Part shown: in pieces, positions 17,874-27,500 of the stretch
Numbering within the stretch: position 1 is the first letter of the stretch
Layout: every line of letters starts with the position of its first letter
Assembly (NCBI GenBank): GCA_902167985.1
Contig: CABHNZ010000028.1
Location: 1 to 49,722 of the forward strand
DNA length: 49,722 nt
Reading direction: 5' to 3'
Source: Shinella sp. UYSO24
Lineage (GTDB): Bacteria > Pseudomonadota > Alphaproteobacteria > Rhizobiales > Rhizobiaceae
Notes under the pieces: model-generated
The model's database searches: none
Seen by the model: the letters and a program-made list of their open reading frames with translations, nothing else
What the model was told of the DNA's origin: nothing
Position numbers and translations under genes: made by a program

Positions 17874-18576
17874 ATGGATTTCAGGCTCACGCGCTGCTCC
17901 AGCTTTTCGGCTTCTTCTTTTCGCTCGCTGTAGCGATCGGTGAGGTAGGCAGAGGCGTCTCGGGTCAGGAGCGTGAACTTGACCAGTTCTTCACAGACGT
18001 CGACGACGCGATCATAATAGGACGACGGCTTCATGCGGCCGTCAGTGTCGAATTCCTGGAAAGCCTGGGCGACCGACGACTGGTTCGGGATGGCGATCAT
18101 CCGCATCCAGCGGCCGAGCACACGAAGCTGGTTGACGGCATTGAACGACTGCGAGCCGCCGGAGACCTGCATAACAGCCAGTGTCTTGCCTTGCGTCGTC
18201 GGACCGAACCGACCGAAAGCGGGATCCAGTCGATCTGCGCCTTCATGATGCCGGTCATGGAGCCGTGGCGTTCCGGACTGATCCAGACCTGGCCTTCCGA
18301 CCAGGCCGACAGCTCACGCAGCTCCTGCACCTTCGGATGGCTCACCGGCTCCGCATCGGGAAGCGGCAGGCCAGCTGGATCGAAGATCCGAACTTCGCAG
18401 CCGAAGTGTTCGAGAAGGCGCGCGGATTCGCACGCCAGCAGGCGACTGTAGGAGACGGGACGCAGCGAGCCGTACAGGATCAGCATCCTCGGCTTGTGGG
18501 TGGAAAATGACGGACGTAGCGCCTGCAGATTGGGAAGCTGCAGGTGCTCATGGGATGCGGCAGGTAAATCAGACAA
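17870..18576 (-). pseudogene. arsH: ArsH, NADPH-dependent FMN reductase, frameshifted
   Basis: ArsH oxidises trivalent organoarsenicals using FMN and NADPH. The N-terminal part reads PRMLILYGSLRPVSYSRLLA (flavodoxin-like phosphate loop), then SPERHGSMTGIMKAQIDWIP. At about 18200 the frame breaks, and the C-terminal part continues as MQVSGGSQSFNAVNQLRVLG, then RMIAIPNQSSVAQAFQEFD and the final basic helix. One missing base (GG read as G) explains it. The likely start is a TTG at 18576 overlapping the arsC stop; an in-frame ATG at 18597 lies inside arsC. Except for the frame break the protein is full length (about 235 residues). Confidence 0.85.
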
Positions 18577-18882
18577 CGCGCTTTCCTTCCGCATCAAGCA
18601 CCCGTTCGCCGTCTTCCTTGGTGAATGCGCCTTTGTGGCTGTCCGGAAGAATATCCAGAATCACCTCCGAGGCCGCGACAGGCGCGTGCCGATTGGAGTG
18701 ATCACGAACGGCCGGTGACCGCCAAAACAAACTGTCTTGCCTCCATCCCTAAACCGGAAGAACGTCCGGCCGGACCCGGTCAGGTCATCGGTCGGCAAAC
18801 GAGCCGCGGCGAGCGCCATTCGCAGCATGTCATTGTCGCCGCCGGTCGGTTCGATGATGAGCTGATGGCGAGCCACAATCAT
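18569..18882 (-). pseudogene. Deletion fusion of arsN-type acetyltransferase and arsC
   Basis: The frame begins with ATG at 18882 overlapping the arsR stop. Its first 55 residues (MLRMALAAARLPTDDLTGSG, FFRFRDGGKTVCFGG) resemble the start of an ArsN-type GNAT acetyltransferase of arsenic operons. After FGG the text changes to RPFVITPIGTRLSRP and, one base out of frame at about 18670, SEVILDILPDSHKGAFTKED and the end GKRVV. That is the C-terminus of the glutaredoxin-dependent arsenate reductase ArsC. Thus most of arsN and the first two thirds of arsC, including the catalytic cysteine, have been deleted. Neither activity can remain. Confidence 0.75.
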
Positions 18883-19235
18883 TGCAGGCTCTCCTTCGGG
18901 GCCGGGGCGCAGCAAGCGGCAATCTCTGCCGCTGGGGCGCAGATGTCCGGATGGCCGGCGCAACAGTCTTCCATCAGGAAGCGGAGCAAAGCGCCGAGAC
19001 CGTCATAGTTGGCGGTATAGATGATCGAGCGGGATTCCCGCTGCTGGTTGATGAGGCCGGCACGCTCCAGCTCTTTCAGATGGAACGACACGTTCGAGGC
19101 CGAGACTTCCGCTTTTTCGGCGATCGCGCCAGCGGCCATGCCGTTGGGACCGGCGACCACGAGCATCCGCACGATGTGCAGTCGGGTTTCCTGCGACAGC
19201 GCGGCAAAAGACATGAGGGCTTGACGCTCGTTCAT
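18879..19235 (-). CDS. arsR: ArsR-family arsenic-responsive repressor
   Basis: This 118-residue winged-helix repressor has FAALSQETRLHIVRMLVVAG, the recognition helix region VSASNVSFHLKELERAGLIN and the wing RESRSIIYTANY. The C-terminus is rich in cysteines (DCC, DIC and CC pairs), which could bind As(III) and release the protein from DNA. A 27-bp operator-like palindrome lies directly upstream. It is the first gene of the decayed ars operon (arsR, arsN/arsC fusion, arsH, MFS) and overlaps the next gene by an ATGA. The gene is intact, so autoregulation may persist although the resistance genes are broken. Confidence 0.9.
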   Translation of the reverse strand: MNERQALMSFAALSQETRLHIVRMLVVAGPNGMAAGAIAEKAEVSASNVSFHLKELERAGLINQQRESRSIIYTANYDGLGALLRFLMEDCCAGHPDICAPAAEIAACCAPAPKESLQ

Positions 19236-19243
19236 ATTTCAAC

Positions 19244-19270
19244 AATCCTTGAATTATTGAATCAAGGATT
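19244..19270. promoter_or_regulatory. ArsR operator-like palindrome
   Basis: AATCCTTGA at 19244-19252 is perfectly mirrored by TCAAGGATT at 19262-19270, with a 9-bp AT-rich centre, starting 9 bp before the arsR start codon. Its size, symmetry and position fit an ArsR-family binding site overlapping the promoter or leader. Direct evidence of binding is of course not available from sequence. Confidence 0.7.
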
Positions 19271-19447
19271 AACGCAAATCAACGCACTCGACAAGTCCGT
19301 CTCGAAACGGATATCAACCTTGGCCGCCAGCTCGGCACGATCAACCGCGTCCAAGGTCTGGGACAGAGCGCCGCAATTTTACGGGATCCGAACCGGATTC
19401 TCAGGACGTTTTGCTAATCCAGCCGTCCGTGCGCTTCTCTTACCTCC

Positions 19448-20193
19448 TCACCGCGCCTGAGCGAGTGCGACAGCGTCCGCTCCAGCAGGAAAGCGAAGCT
19501 GGGTCTCGGTATCGTGAACGGCCTGCCAGATTGCTTCTGCAACATCGCTTTCCTTGGTAGTAAGCGTCGGTTTTGCGAATGCCTCAAGGATCGGTTGTGC
19601 AAAGTCCGCATATTCGCCGGGAAGGAGTTCTGACAAAGGCACGACGGCATTCGCCCCGAACCGGGTGGTTGGCGCATATCCGGGCTCGACGAGCTTCATG
19701 CGGACCCCGAAATAGCCAAGCTCATGCGCGAGCGAAGCCGAGAAGCCTTCGATGGCCTGTTTGGTGGCGGTATAGGCTGCGGCGAGCGGAAACTCTCCCA
19801 GAGCGACGCTCGATGTGACATTGACGATGGTCCCGGAACGACGCTCGCGCATCTGCGGGATGACGGCCTGGCACATCGACATAACGCCGATCGTGTTGGT
19901 CTCGAAAAGCTGTCGGATAAGGGACATTGGCATCGCCTCGAATGCACCGACTCCACCAAGCCCGGCATTGTTGACCAGCACGTCAATTGGACCGGCCGCT
20001 TCGAAAAGGCTGGCGATGCTGTCGGGGCTCGTGACATCGAGCGGCAGCAGGCGCAGACGGTCGCTCGCGGCAAATAGCGAAGGGTCAGGCTGCCGCATGG
20101 TCGCAATGACATTCCAATCACGAGATAGGAAGTGTTCGGCGGTGGCCTTGCCATAGCTGATGATGTGCCGGTGATGAGGATGGTCTTGGTCAT
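19448..20193 (-). pseudogene. Short-chain dehydrogenase/reductase, frameshifted
   Basis: The start at 20193 reads TKTILITGTSS, the beginning of the TGxxxGxG cofactor loop; at about 20157 one G is missing (SA should read SGYG) and the rest continues in another frame: YGKATAEHFLSRDWNVIATM, DVLVNNAGLGGVGAFEAM and IVNVTSSVALGEFPLAAAYTATK with the catalytic Y-x-x-x-K. The C-terminus ends with AVALAQAR at 19448. Repaired, it is a classical SDR of about 248 residues using NAD(P)H. It is divergent from the AraC gene at 20286 with 92 bp between starts, so that regulator probably controls it. Confidence 0.85.
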
Positions 20194-20285
20194 CTGGATC
20201 TCCTTGGTTGCGGTCAGGCAGATATAGACTGCAGCACGAGGACGGACTATAATTCCTAATCCAAAATAAGTTACGGATCGTCCAA

Positions 20286-21209
20286 ATGGATCCTCTCAGT
20301 GATATCGTCGCTCTTCTGCGGCCCACAGCCGCAATAGCAAAGCCTATCTCCGGGCGCGGCCAATGGGGCGTACGCTACGGGTCGTATGACGCACCCGGGT
20401 TCACTGTCGTCCTGACGGGAGAAGCATGGGTCACCTTAGGTGATCGGAAACCGCTCAGGATTGCCGAAGGCGACTTTCTCCTTCTACCGACGACGCCGGC
20501 GTTCTCCCTGTGCAGCGAGCCGGGCGTCGCCTGCATTCCCGCTGAACCTCTGGCCGAAGCTGTCCGCCACGGCGAGCAACAAGGAGAGCCCGACTTCGCA
20601 GCACTGGGCGGGAGCTTCTCGATCGAGAGTGTCAACGCGCCGCTGCTGCTCGCGCTTTTACCCGATGCAATTCATATTCCCGCTTCGGCTGGGCGCGGGA
20701 CGCGATTTGGCCGGGTGATCGAACTGCTGTCCGAAGAGTGCGTTGCCGACTATCCCGGCAAAGAACTGATTATCCAGCGCTTGCTGGAGACGCTGCTGGT
20801 CGAAGCATTGAGGTGGGACATTATCGGAAACACCGCCGTCTCGGCAGGTCTGCTGAACGGTCTGCGCGATCCCGCCATGGCCCGGGTCCTCCGTGCCATC
20901 CACCAGGACGTTCGGGCGAGATGGACGGTCGCCGATCTTGCAGGAATAGCGGGTATGTCAAGATCGGGTTTCGCCGCGCGGTTCAACGAGGTTATGGGTT
21001 GCGCGCCAATTGAATATCTGGCGCGCTGGCGCATTGCACTTGCCAAGCAGGCACTGCTGAGCGGCGCAAAATCGCTCGACAGGATCGCGGATGAAATCGG
21101 CTACGAATCCGCCAGCGCCTTCAGCACTGCTTTCAGCAAAAGGCTCGGCTGCGCCCCGGGCAGGTTCGCAAGAAGGCACTCCAGCGCTGGCATGCCTGCA
21201 AATTCATGA
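20286..21209 (+). CDS. AraC-family regulator with cupin domain
   Basis: This 307-residue protein has an N-terminal cupin-like sensor (RGQWGVRYGSYDAPGFTVVL, RIAEGDFLLLPTTPAF), a middle helical region, and a C-terminal AraC-type double helix-turn-helix: WTVADLAGIAGMSRSGFAAR with FNEVMGCAPIEYLARWRI, then SLDRIADEIGYESASAFSTA. The C-terminal signature GCAPGRFAR completes it. Divergent from the SDR gene, it is the natural candidate to activate it in response to a small molecule. Intact. Confidence 0.9.
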   Translation: MDPLSDIVALLRPTAAIAKPISGRGQWGVRYGSYDAPGFTVVLTGEAWVTLGDRKPLRIAEGDFLLLPTTPAFSLCSEPGVACIPAEPLAEAVRHGEQQGEPDFAALGGSFSIESVNAPLLLALLPDAIHIPASAGRGTRFGRVIELLSEECVADYPGKELIIQRLLETLLVEALRWDIIGNTAVSAGLLNGLRDPAMARVLRAIHQDVRARWTVADLAGIAGMSRSGFAARFNEVMGCAPIEYLARWRIALAKQALLSGAKSLDRIADEIGYESASAFSTAFSKRLGCAPGRFARRHSSAGMPANS

Positions 21210-21261
21210 CCCTATCCGCTGCTGCCGACCGCTAATCGCCGCGTTACACACCAACATCAAG

Positions 21262-21319
21262 GAGCCCCCGTTTTGGGGGGGGCGACACGAGACGACAAAG
21301 CCGCCCTGGTGGGGCGGCT
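21262..21319. terminator. Two hairpins between convergent genes
   Basis: A GCCCCC/GGGGGGC hairpin around 21263-21282 and an 8-bp hairpin (AGCCGCCC at 21299-21306 with GGGCGGCT at 21312-21319) lie between the convergent araC-type gene and the chemoreceptor. They are in the right place to end both transcripts, but neither has a clear U-tract, so efficiency is doubtful. Confidence 0.4.
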
Positions 21320-21423
21320 CCGTCATGGTCTTTGCTTCGAATGCGGCCTCTTCCTCCGCAAACTTCACCTTCGTCACTGCAGGTTTGGCTGCGATCTGCT
21401 GCCGCGTGAGAAGCTGGCGTTCA

Positions 21424-23364
21424 TCAGAATTCCTGCCATTCATCTTTGCCGGTATCAATCGCTGCATTGCCGGAGAACGCTGATGCAATCTTGCGACCAA
21501 GCGCGCGCGCTGGCGAACGGATTGGCGTGTCACGACCATGCACCTCGCGAACCGGGACAGAGCCGCTATACTGCTGGCCTTGCGACAGGCGGAACTGGGA
21601 CAGAAGCTGGTTGAGCGAAGCGACTTCCTTCGCAAGGCTATGGCTGGCGGCCGTGCTCTCCTCGACCATCGCAGCGTTTTTCTGCGTGTCCTGATCCATC
21701 TGATTGACCGCCGTGTTGATCTGCTGAAGACCTGAGGCCTGCTCCTGCGCCGATTCAACGATCGCCGCCACATGCCGGTTGATCTCCTGGACTTCGGCGA
21801 CGATCGTCGTCAGTGCCTTGCCAGTGTCGCCGACCAGCTGAACGCCCTCACGAACCTGGTCATTCGACGTGGTGATCAGACCCTTGATGTCCTTGGCGGC
21901 ACTGGCGGAGCGCTGGGCGAGTTCACGCACCTCCTGGGCGACGACAGCAAAGCCCTTGCCCGCTTCCCCGGCACGGCCGCCTCGACGCCGGCGTTCAGCG
22001 CCAGGAGGTTCGTCTGGAAGGCGATCTCGTCGATCACACCAATGATATTGGAGATCTCGCCAGACGACTTCTCAATCTGCTCCATGGCTGCAACCGCGCG
22101 CCGCACCACCTCACCAGAGTGTTCGGCGCCCGCTTTGGCACGGGATACCAACTGGCCGGCATCCTGGGCGCGCTTCGTCGATGTTTTCACCGTCGTCGTG
22201 ATCTGCTCCAGGGCGGCAGCCGTTTCCTCGACGGCGGCCGCCTGCTGCTCGGTGCGCTTGGCCAGATCGTCGGCCGCAGACTTGATCTCATTGGCGCCGG
22301 CGTCGATACCGCGCGCGTTCTGCGCGACACTGGTCAGAGCAGCCTCGAGCTTCTCGGCCGAATGGTTGAAGTCGTTGCGCACGGTGTCGAGTGAGGCGAC
22401 GAACGGCTGGCTGATGCGGTAGGACACATCCCCATCCGAAAGTTTCGACAGGCCAGCCGCGAGATTGTCGACTGCAAACTGCACGTCGCAGCCTCTTGCG
22501 CCTTCTGCTTTTCGCGCGCGATGCGTTCTTTCTCGGACAGGGAGCGGTTAGCTTCGGTCTCTTGCTCAAGCCGGAGCCTTTCAATGGCATTATCCCGGAA
22601 CACCTGGACGCTGCCGCCATCTGGCCAACCTCGTCCCGGCGATCCATCCCGTCGATAGGCGCGGTGGTTTCTCCAGCGGCCAGCGATGTCATACGTTCTC
22701 GCAACTTCGCGATTGGCGTCGTGATGCCCTTGGAGATGATGACAAGAGCGCCGATAATCCCGAGCAGGAAGACCGCTGCGACCGCGGACAAAGAGACGAG
22801 AATCGTGGAGTTCGTCTGATCGGTGAGATCATTACTCTGGTCGAGAATATCCTTCGTCTTGTTCGTGATGAACGCACCGAGATCCTTTGAGAGCGGCGTG
22901 ATCAGCGCATCAACTTTGACCAGTTGGGCCTTCGCGTCTTCATCCTTGTTTGCCGATCCCAGTTCGACTGCGATATTGGCCGCATCGATCGCAGCCTTTG
23001 CGCGGGCGATAAATTGATCGACTTCGACAGAGGAGCTGGGGAGCTCTGACTTGGCAGCTTCCAACCGGCTGAGCAGCGCCTTGCCGCTGTTGAGGTAATA
23101 TTCCTTCGCAGTCGCAAATCCCGCAGTCGAAGGATCGTACACCATGATTTGGTATGAAGCAGCCGAGACAGCGTTCAGGTTTCTGTCCGCACGAGCCAGG
23201 TCGAGCGCCCCGCCATTATCGTTGGCGATAAAATCGGAATAGGCGGTGTCGGCAGACTTGTAGAGATACCCCATGACGCTCGGAGCGCCGAGGCCGAAAG
23301 CGGTGAGCGGAAGAATGACGGCGAGTATCTTGCCGCGTATGCGGACGTGTTGAAGAAAGGACAT
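21424..23364 (-). pseudogene. Methyl-accepting chemotaxis protein, three frameshifts
   Basis: From ATG at 23364 the protein shows a transmembrane helix, a periplasmic four-helix-bundle sensor (about 150 residues), a second membrane helix (ILVSLSAVAAVFLLGIIGAL), HAMP, and a signalling domain with EIAFQTNLLALNAGVEAA and VRELAQRSASAAKDIKGLI. Frame breaks occur near 22609 (QMAAAS should be QMAAAVQVF), 22487 (EAATC should be EAADVQF) and 21975 (AAVPGK should be AARAGEAGK). Each is repaired by one base in a GG or CCC run. The end, DEWQEF, is the pentapeptide-type tail that tethers CheR/CheB in rhizobial receptors. Three such clean breaks in one otherwise conserved gene suggest base-call errors. Confidence 0.88.
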
Positions 23365-23923
23365 GGGCAAGCCTGTAGCAACAAACGAACCGCGCTCTCC
23401 CGTGCCAGGCGCTCGGAACCAGTGATGATCATCGCACATTTGCCGAGGTCCGACTGCAGTAAAGAACGACCATGGGAGGTTGGCCGCAGCGAGGCTCTTA
23501 CCGCTGGATAGGCATGACCGCATCATGCGGCTAAAATGAATATTTCTGTTTCAATGCCAATGCCGCGAAGAAGATGCGCGTCGGGAAAAGCATAGTCCGA
23601 CAATGGCAATCCGTTACAGCTGGATAGTTTCCTAAAACGGTGAATAATTGCTTACTTCGGCTGTAACTCAGCCATTTGAAGCTCAGCAGGGCATACCGTC
23701 TCCCCTCGTTCGACGGCCGGCCATCAAGGCCAGGAATGGGGCCCCTCCCCTCAGCAGGATACGACCGCGTGACGTTTGGATGGTTGTGAGTTCGAAGCGA
23801 GTGAACATCGGACACGTGGTCTGCGGGATTATCTAAGAGGGCCCCTCTGGTCGAATTCCCCTTTGCCGATAAACAATCCGGCCCTCGATGGTCGAGTATA
23901 TCACCGGCGCGAGCAACCAAGGG
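23365..23923. other. Intergenic region, no gene seen
   Basis: The right end of this gap is the 3' end of the NmrA-like gene and the left end is the chemoreceptor start, whose promoter should lie in the first 150 bases. Small frames on both strands (for example 23531-23920 minus) have no family resemblance and unlikely composition. I see no RNA gene or mobile-element signature. Confidence 0.35.
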
Positions 23924-24882
23924 TCACCGGTTGAGGCCAAACGCCCTTTTTCCACCGTCCCAACCGGTCTTGATCAGGAACTGCTCCCAGGTGAGACTGG
24001 AGGGATTGATCCGCCTGCTCCACGCCAGGTCCCGGTCGTTCCGGAAATATCCATATTCAACCGCATATTCCGCCATGCCGATGTTTTCTCGAACGAGCTC
24101 AGGATTTTCCCCGAACTCCGGAAAATGACGAACCAGCTCATCAGGGGAGTAGGCGGATGCATACACGGCCTTGCGGCCCGTGACGCGCTTGAAGGTCTCG
24201 ATCATCTCGGCCGCGACAGGATGTCGCCGATGATCGGGAGCGTTTGCCCGGCATAGGTTTCGGGGTGGTCGAAGATTTCCAGAACGGCTGGCCCTGTCGC
24301 CGTCAGCGGATCGACGAAGGGTGCTCGGAAATGCTCCGGCAGATAGATTGGAAAGACGAGCGTATCGCCCTCTTGGCGCGGCGTATAATACTCGAGAAGG
24401 TTGGTGTAGAAGAACGCGAGCTCGACGAATGAGCTGCGAACAGGAAGACCCTGGATATAAGCCCCGACGCGCGCCTTGTCCGTGAAATGCGGCGCGAACT
24501 TCGAACCTCCAGTTATCTCATCGACGTTTTCCAGCGTGCTGAAGACGATGTGCTCGACACCCGCCTCCATGGCGGCATCTGCGAGATCCCTGCCGATATC
24601 GAACTCGTAGGTAGCCGGAGGGGCGACGACTGGGGTCATCAGGAAGGCGCCCTGCGCTCCCCGAAACGCTTTCACAAAATCGCTCCTGTGGTTGATCGCA
24701 AGCGGCACGGCGATGAGCTCAGCGCCCTGCTCGGCCAGCTTGAGGGCCGCAGGCGAGTCTATACGACTTGTCAGGGCACGAACGTGATACCGTCCACTCC
24801 CCAACAACGACTCCGTCACGCTTCGGCCCTGCTTGCTCAGGCTGCCTGCAACGACAATGGTAGGCTTTGCGTCAGTTGACAT
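23924..24882 (-). pseudogene. NmrA-family NAD(P)-binding protein, frameshifted
   Basis: The start at 24882 gives TDAKPTIVVAGSLSKQGRSV, an NmrA-like Rossmann start. GFLMTP-type and ENVDEI motifs follow (AQGAFLMTPVVAPPATYEFD; VEHIVFSTLENVDEITGG). At about 24214 one G is missing: GDILSRPR should read GDILSAAEM, after which IETFKRVTGRKAVYASAYSP continues to the stop at 23924. The repaired length is about 320 residues. Such proteins bind NAD(P) and act as redox sensors or quinone/ketone reductases. It is divergent from the LysR gene at 24993. Confidence 0.82.
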
Positions 24883-24992
24883 GCGGATCTCCAAATTTGC
24901 GGAGCAGCCCGGAATGGCCGCTTCCCTGCAGATAAATCGCAGTCGATAAGCCATATGTGAAATCCATTGATTTATGCGCTACTATCCATGCC

Positions 24993-25895
24993 ATGGATAT
25001 GAAGCGCATCGATCTCAACCTCCTCGTCAGTCTCGAAGCTCTGCTTGTCGAACGCAACGTGACGAGGGCCGCGGCTCGGATCCATATGAGCCAGCCGGCG
25101 CTCAGCGCCCAACTGAATCGACTTCGCGACCTGTTCAAGGATCCCCTGCTCGTGCCGGCGCATCGTGGCATGGTGCCGACCGCCAAGGCGCTCGAGTTGA
25201 TCGGGCCGCTTCGAGCCTCGCTGGATCAGCTCCGCGGCACGCTCCAGGGTCACGACAGCTTTTCTCCCGCAACCGCCGAGCTGACCGTCTCGATCGCCTG
25301 CACCGACTACGTCGAGGCTGTGGTGGTAGCACCGCTTATCGTGGCGCTGCGCGACAAGGCTCCCAATATCCGGCTTGCGGTGCATCGGCTTGCACCAGTG
25401 AGATTAGCACAGCAACTGGCGGATGGTGATATCGATCTCGCCATCGCCACACCGGATGCCGGGCAGGCTCACCTTCGTACCCGGCACCTGTTCGAGGAAA
25501 GCTATATTCTGATCGGCCGTCCCGGCCACCCCCGTATCACGGAAGGAGTGACCCCATCGGGATTCGCCGGACTGGAACAGGTGATCGTCTCGCCTTCAGG
25601 CGGTGGTTTCTCGACGCCGGTAGACCTCACCCTGGAGGCACTCGGTTACTCCCGCAACATTGTTGCGTCTGCTGCCTCTTTCCTGGTTATTCCGGCCATC
25701 ATAGCCGGTAACGACCTTGTCGCACTGGTACCACGACGTCTGATGCGGAGCCGGTTGTCTGAGGTCGCATGGATAGACGTCCCGTGGCTTACGGAACGGT
25801 TCCAGGTGAAGCTCATATGGCATGAGCGCACCCACGGGCATCAAGGTCAGCAATGGATCCGCGAGCAGATCCACGATCTCTTGAACGCCACATAG
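24993..25895 (+). CDS. LysR-family regulator
   Basis: This 300-residue protein starts with MDMKRIDLNLLVSLEALLVE, the NodD/SyrM-like version of the LysR helix-turn-helix (VTRAAARIHMSQPALSAQLNRLR). The effector domain follows (LTVSIACTDYVEAVVVAPLI; DGDIDLAIATPDAG). The ATG at 24993 is chosen because the family begins just here; the alternative at 24957 adds 12 residues. It is divergent from the NmrA-like gene with 110 bp between the starts, the typical LysR arrangement for control of a neighbour by a small inducer. Intact. Confidence 0.9.
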   Translation: MDMKRIDLNLLVSLEALLVERNVTRAAARIHMSQPALSAQLNRLRDLFKDPLLVPAHRGMVPTAKALELIGPLRASLDQLRGTLQGHDSFSPATAELTVSIACTDYVEAVVVAPLIVALRDKAPNIRLAVHRLAPVRLAQQLADGDIDLAIATPDAGQAHLRTRHLFEESYILIGRPGHPRITEGVTPSGFAGLEQVIVSPSGGGFSTPVDLTLEALGYSRNIVASAASFLVIPAIIAGNDLVALVPRRLMRSRLSEVAWIDVPWLTERFQVKLIWHERTHGHQGQQWIREQIHDLLNAT

Positions 25896-26070
25896 GCGAG
25901 TGCATGGCTTAAACGAGTGCCCTGATTACGATAGCATCGAACGCTGATCCGAAGTTCACGCCCGCAACCGGCGTCGCGAGAGCGCGAAGGCAGTTTAAAG
26001 AGGTGATTCCTGATCTTTACCGCCATCCATCTCTCTCATATCGTTCGTTTTCGTTCCAGGGAGGTATCCG

Positions 26071-26643
26071 ATGTTGACTGCTGTGCGTTGGCGGGATTGG
26101 GAAGGCCACGGACTCGAGCATTGCGTCAGCCGCGAAGTCGTTGGTGGCATGGTGCTTGAAGGTGTCGTTGCCGGGACCCGCCACGGAGCCTATGGCGGAT
26201 ACTACTTTGTTCGAACCGACCCAGACTTCAGAACGCGCGAGGTCCGCGTCGGTTATGTCGGCGGCCCATGCCTGCACGTCGAATCCGATGGCGATGGAAA
26301 TTGGCGGGATCTGATCGGTAACAGGTTGTTGCCAGCGTTGGCGGGCTGTGTGGACGTCGATATTGGGATCACGCCTGCGACAAATTCACTGCCGATCAAG
26401 CGCCTGAAGCTGAAAGCGCAGGAGAGCAGGAATATTAAGGCGGCCTATGTCCCGCTGCCTGATCAGATTGATGAGGTATTCCTGCCGCGACCAGCCGAGC
26501 AGCGCTATACCTGTCTGGTCCCGGGCCAGCGTTATCGTTACGAAGGTCTGTTCCGCGCCTTCACGGCCGAGCTTGAAATCGATGAGGCTGGTCTCGTGCT
26601 TGACTATCCCGAAACGTTCCGAAGGGTTCGCATCACGGAATGA
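26071..26643 (+). CDS. Putative glycolipid-binding (DUF1089) protein
   Basis: This 190-residue protein (VRWRDWEGHGLEHCVSREVV; YYFVRTDPDFRTREVRVGYV; WRDLIGNRLLPALAGCVDVDIG) matches the DUF1089 family annotated as putative glycolipid-binding, with a beta-barrel fold and no proven function. It has no signal peptide. GGGAGG-like sequence just before the ATG at 26071 (CCAGGGAGG) is a strong ribosome-binding site. It stands alone. Confidence 0.85.
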   Translation: MLTAVRWRDWEGHGLEHCVSREVVGGMVLEGVVAGTRHGAYGGYYFVRTDPDFRTREVRVGYVGGPCLHVESDGDGNWRDLIGNRLLPALAGCVDVDIGITPATNSLPIKRLKLKAQESRNIKAAYVPLPDQIDEVFLPRPAEQRYTCLVPGQRYRYEGLFRAFTAELEIDEAGLVLDYPETFRRVRITE

Positions 26644-26754
26644 GCATCCGTCGGCAGTGCTATTGCTAAGGGTCGATAAACACGTTGAGGATCAGCAGGG
26701 CCAGACCCTCAACGCTACAATGCCTCTCTTGCGACAGAGCGAGACTTGCGTTCC

Positions 26755-27495
26755 TTATAGTCGCATCCAGCCGCCATCGACGACAAGCGTCTGACCGGTG
26801 ACAAACCGAGCGTCGTCGCTGGTCAGGAAGGCGACCGGTCCGGCGATGTCGGCCGGCGTTCCAAGCCGCTTGATCGCTTGCTGCATGTAGACCTGGGCTT
26901 TCTGCTCGTTCGGCATGCCGCTTGCGCCTTCCGTATCGGTGATGCCGGGGTGAACGGCATTGACGATAATATTGTCGGCGGCGAGTTCATTGGCGAGCGC
27001 ACGGACCAGGCCGATCACGCCCATTTTCGACGCCATGTAATGCGAAAAGCCCATGCCGGGCGGCGTCACCATGCCGACGGCATCCGAGCCGATTGCGACG
27101 ATGGCGCCGCCACCGGCCTTGCGCATCAGCGGAACGATCGCACGTGCCCCCAAAAGATGGGCATCGAGATTGACCGACATGACGCGTCTCCACTCTTCAG
27201 ATGTCATTTCAGCCAGGGTCGCCATCGGATAGATCCCGGCGGCATGAACCAGGATGTCAGCACGACCAAAGGCGCTTTCGACTTCGGAGGCAATAGTCTT
27301 CCAATCGGCTTCGCTGGCCACATCGGCTGCGATGGCGATAGCGCCATTGCCGAGCGCAGCGGCCGCATCCGAAGCCTTTTGCCGGTTGACGAGGACGACT
27401 GTGGCTCCCCGTTTCGCGAGCAGCTTCGCCACCCCATAGCCGATGCCCTGTTTGCCGCCGGTGACGATGGCGATTTTTCCGTCGTGGGTGTTCAT
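26755..27495 (-). CDS. Short-chain dehydrogenase/reductase
   Basis: This 246-residue enzyme is a complete classical SDR: the cofactor loop TGGKQGIG (12-19), HAAGIYP (NAG-like), SVNLDAHL, the catalytic Y153-x-x-x-K157 in SHYMASKMG, the VHPGITDT segment, and the C-terminal FVTGQTLVVDGGWMRL typical of 3-oxoacyl reductase-like members. It uses NAD(H) or NADP(H); the substrate cannot be deduced. It is directly upstream of the epimerase-like gene on the same strand (6 bp from its stop), so the two form an operon under control of the divergent LysR regulator at 28513. Confidence 0.9.
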   Translation of the reverse strand: MNTHDGKIAIVTGGKQGIGYGVAKLLAKRGATVVLVNRQKASDAAAALGNGAIAIAADVASEADWKTIASEVESAFGRADILVHAAGIYPMATLAEMTSEEWRRVMSVNLDAHLLGARAIVPLMRKAGGGAIVAIGSDAVGMVTPPGMGFSHYMASKMGVIGLVRALANELAADNIIVNAVHPGITDTEGASGMPNEQKAQVYMQQAIKRLGTPADIAGPVAFLTSDDARFVTGQTLVVDGGWMRL

Positions 27496-27500
27496 CTCGT

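Noticed and set aside
21204..21423. Possible small gene downstream of the second chemoreceptor (CheW-like place)
   Set aside because: The minus-strand frame carries none of the CheW motifs, overlaps strong hairpins, and has no convincing start.
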